Shown piece by piece: positions 1 through 8,640 of a stretch of 44,634 nucleotides of DNA (its first letter is position 1; each line of letters starts with the position of its first letter). The translations under genes were made by a program, and so were the position numbers. The notes under the pieces were generated by a model. It was given only the letters and a program-made list of their open reading frames with translations. It was not told the DNA's origin and did not search any database. Source of the stretch: an uncultured Bacteroidales bacterium (GTDB lineage Bacteria > Bacteroidota > Bacteroidia > Bacteroidales > Paludibacteraceae); NCBI GenBank assembly GCA_903911085.1, contig CAIWCC010000156.1, positions 1-44,634 of the forward strand, read 5' to 3'.

Positions 1-102
1 GAAAAAAAATTAATAATATATTTATTTTAGTGCTAATTAGTTTTATATCAACTGTTTTAACTTATATCAAAAATAAAGTTCATTCTCACTAATAACAAAA
101 AA

Positions 103-1290
103 TTATTCAACCCAAAGTACCAACCCTTTGAGATACTCACCTTCTGGATGATAAATATTAATTGGATGATCTGCTGGTTGTGAAAGTTGGTGTAAAATAC
201 GAACGTTTCGTTTACTTTCAGCGGCAGCACTGAAAACAGCTAGTCGAAATTGCTCTTTGCTTACTACTTGCGAACATGAAAAAGTAAATACAATTCCACC
301 TGGTTTAATTTGCTCGAATGCTTTAGCATTCAATCTTTTATATCCTTTTAAAGCATTACGCAATGCATCTCTATGTTTTGCAAATGCAGGTGGATCAAGA
401 ATAATTAGATCATATTTTTGCTCAATATTATGCAAATTATTCAAGTATTTAAATGCATCCTCATCGTAAGATTTGTGTCGAATGTCATTTGGATAATTTA
501 GCTCTACATTTTTGTCGGTAAGTTGAATAGCTTTGGCAGAACTATCAACAGAATGTACTAATTTGGCTTCACCACGGAGAGCATACACCGAAAAACCGCC
601 AGTATAACAAAACATATTTAAAACTGATTTGCCTTTTGCATATCGTTCAAGCAATGATCTATTTTCACGTTGATCGACAAAAAAACCAGTTTTTTGACCA
701 CGCAACCAATCCACATGAAACTCTAATCCATTTTCAATGGCAGAAAGTTTAGTTGTTTCTTTTCCAATAAGATAACCATCTTCAGGGGTAATGGGTGCAT
801 TAAATGGTAATGTAGTTTCTGATTTGTAAAACACATTTTTAACTTGCGGAACATTTTCTACAATGGCTTTAGCTAGAATCTCACGCGTTTCGTGCATACC
901 AACAGAATGTGCTTGCATTACAGCAGTTTCAGCATAAACATCAACAATTAATCCTGGCAGTGAATCGCATTCACCATGAACTAATCGAAAAGTATTATTC
1001 AGTTTTTCATCCACTAAACCGAGTGATAGTCGCATTGCATAGGCTAATTGAATCTTTTTCTTCCAAAAATCTAATGAAATTGGCACTTTTTCAAATGTGA
1101 CTACACGAACAGCAATACTACCGATTTGATAATGACCAATGGCCAAAAAATTTCGTTTATTATCAATCACTTCCACTAAATCACCTTCGGCTGGTTGACC
1201 CTCAATTTTTTGAATTGCTCCCGAAAATACCCATGGATGAAATCTAAGTAAACTTTCTTCTTTTTTTGGTTTGAGTTGTATGGTAATCAT
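103..1290 (-). CDS. rlmI: 23S rRNA (cytosine-C5) methyltransferase, RlmI family
   Basis: Class I SAM-dependent methyltransferase of 395 aa, the normal size for RlmI/YccW proteins, which methylate C5 of a 23S rRNA cytosine (C1962 in E. coli). The first ~80 residues look like the PUA RNA-binding domain. The catalytic half carries the SAM-binding motif NMFCYTGGFS (225-234), the LDPPAFAK motif IV (298-305) and TFSCSQ (336-341), whose Cys339 is the expected nucleophile. It is the last gene of a probable three-gene minus-strand operon, 91 bases after the exonuclease gene. Family assignment is firm; the exact target base is by analogy. Confidence 0.9.
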   Translation of the reverse strand: MITIQLKPKKEESLLRFHPWVFSGAIQKIEGQPAEGDLVEVIDNKRNFLAIGHYQIGSIAVRVVTFEKVPISLDFWKKKIQLAYAMRLSLGLVDEKLNNTFRLVHGECDSLPGLIVDVYAETAVMQAHSVGMHETREILAKAIVENVPQVKNVFYKSETTLPFNAPITPEDGYLIGKETTKLSAIENGLEFHVDWLRGQKTGFFVDQRENRSLLERYAKGKSVLNMFCYTGGFSVYALRGEAKLVHSVDSSAKAIQLTDKNVELNYPNDIRHKSYDEDAFKYLNNLHNIEQKYDLIILDPPAFAKHRDALRNALKGYKRLNAKAFEQIKPGGIVFTFSCSQVVSKEQFRLAVFSAAAESKRNVRILHQLSQPADHPINIYHPEGEYLKGLVLWVE

Positions 1291-1381
1291 TTGGTTTATT
1301 AAGTAATGGTTATTTTATATTATTATACATCGTTTGAATTTTCAAACAGTAAAACTTTATTCGTTAAATTGTAAAAAAAAA

Positions 1382-2053
1382 CTAAACTACAGGTGGTTCT
1401 GGTCGTTGACTCAAAGCTTGTTGCGCACGCAATCCTTCTAAAACTAATTCATCAACCTCTTGTTTGGAGAGCTTTTTTTCTGTAATTAATTTCAAGTAAA
1501 TTTGCAAACAGGCCCAAGCATCAGTAGCTGCATATCGCTGCTGTTGTTCAGTAAGTTCAGCACTTTCCCAATTGGTAAGTCTTTGAGCTTTTGAAATTTT
1601 TTTCTGGAAAATAATAGCATAAACCTTTTGCAAACTGAGTTCCATTATTCCGTAGTTTTTTGCTATTGTTTGAATGTCAATAAAGCCAGCTGGTTTAAAA
1701 ATATGTCGCTTATTCAATCCTGTTAAATCATCTCGAAGCGAAAGTCCAATTTTTTTTATATTTTCGTCGGATAGAAATTCAGCAAGTGCAGTAGGAAAAT
1801 CAATTAGATTAAGCCGAAAAAGAAAACAATGGTCTAAGGTCGAAATTTGAACGAGCGACACTTTGTGATGTGTTCCACGCGTAAAAGATGGCTTAGTTTC
1901 GGTATCGATTCCCACCACAGTACTTTTACGGAGCTCTTGGATAGCAGAATATATTTTCGACAAATCGTCTACAAGCGTTATCTTACCTTCAAAAATCACC
2001 ACAGGCAATGTATTTACCTCTTCTTTTGTTATTTTATTTTTCAACATAAGCAT
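1382..2053 (-). CDS. 3'-5' exonuclease domain protein (RNase D-like, DEDDy)
   Basis: A 223-aa protein made almost entirely of one DEDD-family 3'-5' exonuclease domain. Visible motifs are Exo I GIDTET (D50, E52), the LSLQ segment and Exo III QRYAATDAW with the Tyr and Asp of the DEDDy subclass. It lacks the HRDC domains of full-length RNase D, so it belongs with the short stand-alone exonucleases common in Bacteroidota. The substrate is probably structured RNA, given the neighbouring rRNA methyltransferase, but that is inference. Two starts are possible (codons 1 and 3); the choice does not affect the domain. It lies 62 bases downstream of the DUF5063 gene. Confidence 0.85.
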   Translation of the reverse strand: MLMLKNKITKEEVNTLPVVIFEGKITLVDDLSKIYSAIQELRKSTVVGIDTETKPSFTRGTHHKVSLVQISTLDHCFLFRLNLIDFPTALAEFLSDENIKKIGLSLRDDLTGLNKRHIFKPAGFIDIQTIAKNYGIMELSLQKVYAIIFQKKISKAQRLTNWESAELTEQQQRYAATDAWACLQIYLKLITEKKLSKQEVDELVLEGLRAQQALSQRPEPPVV

Positions 2054-2115
2054 CTAATCAATTGACAATAAGACATTTTAAAAACGTTCAGTATTGTAAT
2101 TTGTAATTTTAATAA

Positions 2116-2751
2116 TTATAACAAGTTATTCATTTCATCGTCATCATCCTGAAGAAAATTAAGAAATGAATTTCTATCAATTTTAGTATGTTTAGACCTA
2201 ACTTCAATTTCGCTATCCTGACCAAAACCATCACTAAAACGCAACGCATGCAATGCTCGCAATGCATTTAATAATTTCTGCCCCCAATGTTCACCAAATG
2301 CTTCAAGACAAGCCACTAATGCATCATTCATTATATCTTCATCTGCCAACTGAAAGCTTGCAGCAAAATCTTTCAATTCTTGATAAATATCAGCCAAATT
2401 TTCCGATACAAATGCAACAATTGGTGTATCACTCAACGCCATATCTGGATGAAAAACCTCTAAATATGAATCTTCACTGCCTAATAAATTCTCAATTTGC
2501 TCACGTACAAACTGATAATCTTCTTCCGAAACAAAGTGTTCATTACCATCATCAAAAACTGATTCAGGAATGTCCAATAATGAGGCTTTTAAATAGAGAA
2601 GTGGTAAAATTTTTATCGATTTTTGAACAAAGTCATTTTGTGAAAATTCGTTGGCATGTTCCAAAAACAAACAAGTTTCTGCTGCTACAGTTACAAATTC
2701 TATAACATTTTTGCTATAAACAAAATGATTTGGTAATTGATTGGTAATCAT
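2116..2751 (-). CDS. DUF5063 domain protein, function unknown
   Basis: A 211-aa soluble, acidic, mostly helical protein without signal peptide or membrane segment, resembling the DUF5063 family found in Bacteroidota. The C-terminus has an acidic run (DDDDE) just before the end. It is first in the probable operon with the exonuclease and RlmI genes. I recall the same neighbourhood in other Bacteroidales, which hints at a link to RNA metabolism, but no catalytic motif is visible. Confidence 0.7.
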   Translation of the reverse strand: MITNQLPNHFVYSKNVIEFVTVAAETCLFLEHANEFSQNDFVQKSIKILPLLYLKASLLDIPESVFDDGNEHFVSEEDYQFVREQIENLLGSEDSYLEVFHPDMALSDTPIVAFVSENLADIYQELKDFAASFQLADEDIMNDALVACLEAFGEHWGQKLLNALRALHALRFSDGFGQDSEIEVRSKHTKIDRNSFLNFLQDDDDEMNNLL

Positions 2752-3426
2752 TATATAAGAATTGATATTGATATTGAATATGTAAACTTTGTCGTTGGCT
2801 CAAATTACAATGCACTTATTTGTTCATTATAAAATGATTTCTTAATTGAATTGTTTATCTATCAAAGTTAGATTGTATTTTTAACAAATAGCTGCAATAA
2901 TTAATTTAAAATAAAGTATTCTCAATGTGATTGATTCACAAAAATGAATTTATTGTATTGATTATAAGATTATTGCTAATTTTGATTCAGTATTTAATCT
3001 GTTATATAAACATTACTTTACTTGTATACTTATAACCTACAAAAGTAAGAAAAAATATCCATTTATTGCTAAAGCAACTTTATTTTATGTTTGAGTCTGT
3101 AATTAATTTTAAAAAATCAATATGCGAATATCCTAATGATAAAGTAAAATGTTGTTTATCAGTATATAATAATCAAAATGATATAAAAATTAATAAATGA
3201 TAGTACTCGCAATGTTAATTATTTTGAGTTTATTTTATGAGAACAAGAATTTAATGATTTCGTAAATAATTTTTTTTGCAGAATGAATATAATGATATTA
3301 TCTTTGTGTTCGCAAAAAAGGATATAATCTATTCAAATGGAATTTGTTATTATTAATAGATTTGCCAAATTTTATTACTGATAATTTTTGATTATCAGAA
3401 TTATAGACATTTAAAAATAAAAATAA
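2752..3426. other. Long AT-rich intergenic region between divergent genes
   Basis: 675 bases between the divergently transcribed DUF5063 gene (minus) and tsaB (plus). I find no coding frame, tRNA or strong hairpin. The only clear signal is the plus-strand promoter listed at 3275-3306. Confidence 0.6.
3275..3306 (+). promoter_or_regulatory. Bacteroidota-type promoter for tsaB
   Basis: TTTG at 3275-3278, a 20-base spacer, then TATCTTTG at 3299-3306, matching the -33 TTTG / -7 TAnnTTTG consensus of the primary sigma factor. It implies a leader of roughly 110 bases before the tsaB ATG. Confidence 0.6.
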
Positions 3427-4110
3427 ATGATTATTTTAAATATTGAAACTTCTACTAATGTTTGTTCAATAGCAATGAGCGAAAACGGAAATTGCATTTT
3501 TTCAAAATCAAATACCGATGGAATGAATCATGCAGCTTTATTGAGTGTATTTATTGCTGAAGCTATGGCATTTTTAAAAATTGATTCACGAAAACTAGAT
3601 GCAGTTGCTGTAAGTAGTGGCCCTGGTTCATACACAGGATTGCGTATAGGTGTTTCTACAGCAAAAGGATTGTGCTATGGTCTTGATATTCCATTAATTG
3701 CTATAAGCTCATTGGAAGTATTAACAGCTCAAGCATTAAATAGTAAAGATATTGATAAAAGTGCGTTATTTTGCCCAATGATTGACGCCAGAAGAATGGA
3801 AGTTTATGCTGCTTTTTACAATAGTTGTGGTAATATTGAACGTGAAATATCTGCGGATGTAATTGATAATGATGCATATACTGAAATACTACACAAAAGA
3901 ACTGTATACTTTTTTGGAAATGGCGCCGAGAAATGTAAATCAGTTATTACTCATTCAAATGCTAGATTTATTGACGATTTGTTTCCATTGGCCGAAAATA
4001 TGATTTCATTATCCGAAAAGTCATTTTTTGAAAAAAAGTTTGTAGATGTAGCATATTTTGAACCATTTTATTTAAAGGAATTTCATACAACAGTATCGAT
4101 AAAAATGTAA
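3427..4110 (+). CDS. tsaB: tRNA threonylcarbamoyladenosine biosynthesis protein TsaB
   Basis: TsaB (YeaZ), 227 aa, is the catalytically inactive ASKHA-fold partner of TsaD in forming N6-threonylcarbamoyladenosine at position 37 of ANN-decoding tRNAs. The N-terminus has the nucleotide-fold signature ILNIETSTNVCSIA, and the diagnostic segment SSGPGSYTGLRIG lies near residue 65. Length is normal for the family. It stands alone on the plus strand, convergent with the metallo-hydrolase gene. Confidence 0.93.
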   Translation: MIILNIETSTNVCSIAMSENGNCIFSKSNTDGMNHAALLSVFIAEAMAFLKIDSRKLDAVAVSSGPGSYTGLRIGVSTAKGLCYGLDIPLIAISSLEVLTAQALNSKDIDKSALFCPMIDARRMEVYAAFYNSCGNIEREISADVIDNDAYTEILHKRTVYFFGNGAEKCKSVITHSNARFIDDLFPLAENMISLSEKSFFEKKFVDVAYFEPFYLKEFHTTVSIKM

Positions 4111-4430
4111 CCTTTATTATTTTTTCATATGTATAAAGTTTGTAATTTGAATATTCAGGCGTAAATATTCATTACCCCTGATTTTTCACAAGTTATTGAT
4201 TTCAATTCAACGAAGTCGAGTTGTAAATCAATAACTTGTGAAAAATTTCACTTTTATCCGCAGTTCCGTAAGTTCCAATGTGGGTTTCCGAAAAAACGGA
4301 ATCTCCAAATACTCAATATGCATAGTCAGAACCGCTGATGCAAGATAGATATTTAACTATAAATCAGTTGAATAAAACCAATCCAATTATAATTGATGAG
4401 TGCTGAGTAGTTACTATTAGGAATGGTATT
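4111..4430. other. Intergenic region holding a long palindrome
   Basis: 320 bases between the 3' ends of tsaB and the metallo-hydrolase gene. It holds the large palindrome at 4181-4246 and, further right, a small TTCCG/CGGAA hairpin around 4288-4303. No gene is visible. Confidence 0.6.
4181..4246. repeat. Perfect 22-bp inverted repeat (palindromic element)
   Basis: Bases 4181-4202 and 4225-4246 are exact reverse complements, separated by a 22-base loop that can itself form a 4-bp CAAC/GTTG stem. In both directions the arm begins with a T run and ends with an A run, the reverse of an intrinsic terminator, so termination is not the obvious function. A palindromic repeat or small non-autonomous element is more likely, but only one copy is present in the window. 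Confidence 0.75.
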
Positions 4431-5834
4431 TTATAGTTCAAACTCCTCTCCTACCTCAGGAATTTCGACATTTTGAAAACCAGATTTCAATAATTCATCT
4501 TTGTATGCTTTTTGAACATCATATTCACCATGAACTAGGAATGTTTTTTTGATTTGCTTTTTGTTTTGACAATTTAAAAAGGTTATCATTTCTTGATAAT
4601 CGCCATGTCCCGAAAATGCTTCAATTTTCACAATTCGAGCTTTGATTGCATGTTCTGTACCAAAAATTGAAATGTTTCTTAATCCAACTTCTTGAATACG
4701 TGCACCTAAAGATGTAGGCGTACAATAGCCAACTATTAAAATAGTATTTCGAGCATTTGATATATTGTTGGCTACATGATGTTTAATACGTCCCGCCTCT
4801 AACATTCCTGATGCTGAAATAATAATACATGGTTTATTATTACTATTCAAAGCTTTTGATTCTTCAAGTTTTTTGATGTAACGTAAAGAGTTAAAACCAA
4901 ATGGGTCAGAATCGTATTTTAACACAAATTTTACTTCATCGTTCATACAATCTGTATGCATTCTGAATATTTCTGTAGCATTTACTGAAAGTGGACTATC
5001 TACATAAACGTTAATTTTAGGCAGTTTACCTTTATTATATAGCTCATTAAGCACATAAACAATTTCCTGGGTTCTTCCAATAGCAAATGATGGAATTATA
5101 AGCTTACCTTTATTTACAATGCAAGTTTGTATCACAATATTTAACAACTCATCATCTGTTTTTGAGTCTACTGGATGCAAACGATCTCCATAAGTTGATT
5201 CAGTAATTAGGTAATCGCACTGTGGAAAAGCTGTTGGAGGATGAAGAATTCTATTATGTTGTCGACCAATATCACCAGTATATGCAATGTGTACTTTTTC
5301 ACCATTTTCTATAAGTTCCAAGTTTACTACTGCACCACCTAAAATGTGACCTGTATGCGTAAACTTCACATTAATTTTGTCATTAATGTAAAATCTTCTG
5401 TCGTAAGCTACTGTTATAAAAAGTTTTAGACAAGCTTCAGCATCCTCGGTACTATAAAGTGGTTCCACAGGATATAAACCATGCTTTGCTCTTTTTTCAT
5501 TGAATCTTTGAATATCTAATGCTTGAATATGAGCACTATCAGCCAACATAATGGAACAAAGATCGCGAGTAGCATTCGTGCAAATTACTGATCCTCTAAA
5601 TCCACCTTTATACATATAAGGAATTAGACCAGAATGGTCGATATGTGCATGCGAAAGTATTAGATAATCTATAGTGGCAGGATCAAAACCCAAATTTCGG
5701 TTCATCCCATCAGTTTCAATTCCCTTACCCTGAAACATTCCACAATCGAGTAAAATTCGTTTTCCTTCGTTTGTTGTAATCAAGTGTTTACTGCCAGTTA
5801 CTTCGCGCGTTGCACCAATAAATTTGATTTTCAT
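4431..5834 (-). CDS. MBL-fold beta-CASP metallo-hydrolase (RNA-processing type)
   Basis: A 467-aa metallo-beta-lactamase/beta-CASP protein of the YsgF/CPSF-73-like class of predicted ribonucleases. The zinc motif HAHIDH is at 62-67. Other family motifs are TYGDR, SFAIGRTQE, VDSPLSVNATEIF, the ISASGMLEAGR segment and a C-terminal AFSGHGD with further metal ligands. It has no signal peptide and should be cytoplasmic. It starts 37 bases after the stop of the DEAD-box helicase gene on the same strand, suggesting an operon for RNA maturation or decay. The exact RNA substrate is unknown. Confidence 0.88.
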   Translation of the reverse strand: MKIKFIGATREVTGSKHLITTNEGKRILLDCGMFQGKGIETDGMNRNLGFDPATIDYLILSHAHIDHSGLIPYMYKGGFRGSVICTNATRDLCSIMLADSAHIQALDIQRFNEKRAKHGLYPVEPLYSTEDAEACLKLFITVAYDRRFYINDKINVKFTHTGHILGGAVVNLELIENGEKVHIAYTGDIGRQHNRILHPPTAFPQCDYLITESTYGDRLHPVDSKTDDELLNIVIQTCIVNKGKLIIPSFAIGRTQEIVYVLNELYNKGKLPKINVYVDSPLSVNATEIFRMHTDCMNDEVKFVLKYDSDPFGFNSLRYIKKLEESKALNSNNKPCIIISASGMLEAGRIKHHVANNISNARNTILIVGYCTPTSLGARIQEVGLRNISIFGTEHAIKARIVKIEAFSGHGDYQEMITFLNCQNKKQIKKTFLVHGEYDVQKAYKDELLKSGFQNVEIPEVGEEFEL

Positions 5835-5871
5835 AATATTGAGTGTTAATTATTTAATTCTTAATTTGCTA

Positions 5872-7197
5872 TTATTCAGCTATTTCAATCTTAACTTTCA
5901 TGTTCTTAATCTTTTCATTTTCTACCAATCGTAAAACATCGTTAACTTTAGATATCTTGATAGCTGCAAATGAATAATATTCTTTTACTTCTACCATACC
6001 TAGTTCATCTTTAGCCAATTGACCTTTTTTGAACATAAAGCCAACAATGTCCATTTTGCTCAATTTATCTTTTTTTCCTTTACCAATATAAAGTGTAACC
6101 CATTCAGGTTTGGGTGGCATAGAACTAAGTGCTGGCAAAGTTAAAATTAATGGTAATGGTGTGATGTATGCTGGTAATTCTTCTTTCTCTGCTAACAAAA
6201 CAAATGCCGAACCCTCTGCTTCCATGCGTGCTGTACGACCATTTCGATGAACAAATTCATCTAAACGTACAGGTGAATCAAAGTGAATTATATTTTTTAT
6301 TTCAGGAATGTCTAAACCTCTTGATGCTAAATCTGTTGAAATAAATGCTGTACAACTACCATTTCGAAACTTAGATAATACTCTTTCGCGGTCAGGTTGT
6401 TCCAATTTACCATGAAAAAATTCATTACTAACTCTACGTTCCATCAAGTATATGCTAACTTTTTCAACTGTTTCGCGCTGATTGCAAAATATAAGCGTAC
6501 TATCGTTGCCCAAATAACATAATAACTGATAGAGTAAATCCATTTTATCATTATTTTTTCCCTTTACCGAAAATACTTTCAAACCTTTCAACATATTATT
6601 TTTTTCAGAATAATCAAGTTTAATAGGATTTTGAATTCCAGTAAAAGCAGGAATAGAAACAGCATCGGTTGCCGAAGTTAAAATTCGTTTTTCCAAGTTG
6701 GGAATGCGACTAATAATTGCTTCCATTTGCTGAGAAAAGCCCATTTCTAATGATTTGTCGAATTCATCGAGCACTAAGGTTTTTATATCTGAAACATCAA
6801 AATTTCCACGTTCAATATGGTCTTGTAACCGCCCAGGCGTGCCAATTAACAATGCAGGTGGCACCATCAGCTCACGTTTCTCTCCATTAGACGGACGACC
6901 ACCATAGCATGTATTTACCTTAAATCCTGTGCCAAGACTTCGCCAAACTTGTTCAATTTGTTGAGCCAACTCACGTGAAGGTGCCAATATCAATGCTTGT
7001 ACTTTTTGACTATCGGTTTTCATACTTTTTAAAACAGGTAATAGATACGCCAAAGTTTTACCCGAGCCAGTAGGTGACAATAAAATCAAATCTTTGTTTT
7101 TTTCATTTGCTTCCAAAGTGGCATTTTGCATAGCATTTAGATTTTCAATTCCAATGCTTGCAAGCGATTTATCAATAATTTCCGAATTTATTTTCAT
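5872..7197 (-). CDS. DEAD-box RNA helicase, DbpA-like
   Basis: ATP-dependent RNA helicase of 441 aa. Motifs in order are a Q-motif region around residues 17-25, Walker A SPTGSGKT (41-48), PSRELAQQ, TPGR, motif II as DEFD (144-147) instead of the usual DEAD, TSAT (174-177), STDLASRGLD and HRNGRTAR. The last ~75 residues (WVTLYIGKGKKDKLSKMDIV onward) resemble the DbpA C-terminal RNA-binding domain that recognises 23S rRNA hairpin 92, pointing to large-subunit assembly. Its promoter -7 element sits only four bases before the ATG, so the mRNA may be leaderless. Confidence 0.9.
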   Translation of the reverse strand: MKINSEIIDKSLASIGIENLNAMQNATLEANEKNKDLILLSPTGSGKTLAYLLPVLKSMKTDSQKVQALILAPSRELAQQIEQVWRSLGTGFKVNTCYGGRPSNGEKRELMVPPALLIGTPGRLQDHIERGNFDVSDIKTLVLDEFDKSLEMGFSQQMEAIISRIPNLEKRILTSATDAVSIPAFTGIQNPIKLDYSEKNNMLKGLKVFSVKGKNNDKMDLLYQLLCYLGNDSTLIFCNQRETVEKVSIYLMERRVSNEFFHGKLEQPDRERVLSKFRNGSCTAFISTDLASRGLDIPEIKNIIHFDSPVRLDEFVHRNGRTARMEAEGSAFVLLAEKEELPAYITPLPLILTLPALSSMPPKPEWVTLYIGKGKKDKLSKMDIVGFMFKKGQLAKDELGMVEVKEYYSFAAIKISKVNDVLRLVENEKIKNMKVKIEIAE

Positions 7198-7201
7198 GTT
7201 G

Positions 7202-7209
7202 CAAAGATA
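7202..7209 (-). promoter_or_regulatory. -7 element (TATCTTTG) abutting the helicase start codon
   Basis: On the minus strand TATCTTTG is followed by CAAC and then the ATG of the helicase gene. Transcription should therefore begin at or next to the start codon. No good -33 TTG is visible at 19-21 bases upstream, so the promoter call rests on the -7 element alone. Confidence 0.45.
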
Positions 7210-7263
7210 GCGTAAATAATATAAAAAAGTAACTTATTACATTTATCAATTTGAATTAGAAAT

Positions 7264-7298
7264 AAAAAACCACCATTCCAAAAATTTGAATGGTGGTC
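7264..7298 (-). terminator. Intrinsic terminator of the FISUMP lipoprotein gene
   Basis: Read on the minus strand, a 10-bp stem (ACCACCATTC / GAATGGTGGT; 7270-7279 with 7289-7298) with a 9-base loop is followed by a run of six T. It lies just after the stop of the lipoprotein gene and insulates it from the helicase gene. Confidence 0.85.
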
Positions 7299-7341
7299 TT
7301 GTAAAGTTAGTTTGTTAAATATTCAATATTGAAGAAATTGA

Positions 7342-8304
7342 TCAAATATCCTTAACACAACGAACCGAACGTCCATAACCTTTAGAACTGTACGCTCTAT
7401 TAGATTCTTGACTATCTGTACTTAAGCTCCAGTACCAAACATTTGTACTTGTGTTTTCAGATGCAGTCCACCAAAAACCACTTTTATCAATAAAACCAAA
7501 ATCACCATTTAAAATACGCATACCACCTGGACGAGCATTAAAACCGCTTCCATTTGCTTCGCCAGGATTTGTTTTCCAAAGTGTAGTACCAGTTTCTTTT
7601 AATTTCTTACCAACATAAACTTCTCCGCCTAAATAAGTAACAAGTGTTGCCCATTCAGCATCAGTAGCCACATGCCAACCTTTTGGCGCAATATTTCGTG
7701 AATCGTTAACAGCATACCAATTGTATAGTCTTCCATAAATTTCACGATTGGCAGGAATATTTTTATAGTCACAGCAAGCACCATAAGTAGCATTTTCCCA
7801 TGCTAGAGCCGAAGTGTCTTGATTTGAAATGTCTTCACCAGTACGATATTTACTTGTTTTCAAATTTTCAGTTAACCAAGTTTGAGTGCCAATTTTTACA
7901 CTTTTATAAATATTGCCTGAACCATCAACAATAATAGTAGCTACAGAATTACCATATCCAGTACCCGAAGAGTTAGTTGCATAAGCACGCACATAATAAA
8001 CTTTTGTATTTGAAATTCCAGTAATTGTACTTACAAATGAACCTGTTCCTATGTCTGTTGTTTTGCTATCAAGTATTGTTGGATTGTCCTTAGTACTCCA
8101 ACAAACACCACTAGATGTAATAGTTCCACCACCATCGGAAACTATAACTCCACCTGACTTGGCGGTTGTAGATGTTAAATCAGTAATGTCTACAGTGGTC
8201 AAAACAGGAATAAAAATGGATTCTTCTTTCGATTTACAGGATGAATTGAAAAGTAAAGCAATTGCAAAGATAAATAACGGTAAATTTTTTCTCGTTGTTT
8301 TCAT
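7342..8304 (-). CDS. FISUMP-domain lipoprotein
   Basis: A 320-aa exported lipoprotein. The N-terminus is a short basic region, a hydrophobic stretch and a lipobox-like LFNSSC ending at Cys23. Residues ~38-125 look like a fibronectin/Ig-like module (TSTTAKSGG, SSGVCWS, VYYVRAYATNSSG). The C-terminal part (from ~130, YKSVKIGTQTWLTENL through WWTASE and GRSVRCVKD) is the Fibrobacter succinogenes major paralogous domain (FISUMP). This is a widespread surface domain of unknown role. The gene is monocistronic, with its own terminator and a possible distant promoter. Confidence 0.85.
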   Translation of the reverse strand: MKTTRKNLPLFIFAIALLFNSSCKSKEESIFIPVLTTVDITDLTSTTAKSGGVIVSDGGGTITSSGVCWSTKDNPTILDSKTTDIGTGSFVSTITGISNTKVYYVRAYATNSSGTGYGNSVATIIVDGSGNIYKSVKIGTQTWLTENLKTSKYRTGEDISNQDTSALAWENATYGACCDYKNIPANREIYGRLYNWYAVNDSRNIAPKGWHVATDAEWATLVTYLGGEVYVGKKLKETGTTLWKTNPGEANGSGFNARPGGMRILNGDFGFIDKSGFWWTASENTSTNVWYWSLSTDSQESNRAYSSKGYGRSVRCVKDI

Positions 8305-8640
8305 AATGGATTTTAAAATTAGTAATGTATATTTATTTGAATTATAAACATGTTTATTTTTATGGAAAAAAAATTTCTTATATAAAAACTTATGTGTTAT
8401 TATTTTTTTTTGATAAGTAAATAATTGATAATCAAACTATAGAAACAATGTGTATATTTATTTTTAGTAAATTCAATAATAAACGTATTTGAGTTGCAAA
8501 TATACAAATTACATAGCAATATATCACTACAATTTAAAAAAAATCAAAATAAGTTAGATACAAAAACGGCTAAATTTCTTATTGAAATTTAGCCGAAAAT
8601 ACTTTAAAATTCACTTTATAAAAACATATGTATTTAAATA
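8305..8640. other. AT-rich intergenic region: leader of the lipoprotein gene and dnaJ terminator
   Basis: 336 bases. A TATATTTG -7 element on the minus strand at 8497-8504 would give the lipoprotein gene a leader of about 185 bases; no convincing -33 element accompanies it. The dnaJ terminator occupies the right side. I see no coding frame. Confidence 0.5.
8562..8595 (-). terminator. Intrinsic terminator of the grpE-dnaJ operon
   Basis: Perfect 12-bp stem CGGCTAAATTTC / GAAATTTAGCCG (8567-8578 with 8584-8595), 5-base loop, followed on the minus strand by five T. It closes the dnaJ transcript 46 bases after the stop codon. Confidence 0.85.

Noticed and set aside
2253-2705. 150-codon open frame antisense to the DUF5063 gene
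   Set aside because: Composition is that of a shadow frame, and the opposite strand has a convincing family member.
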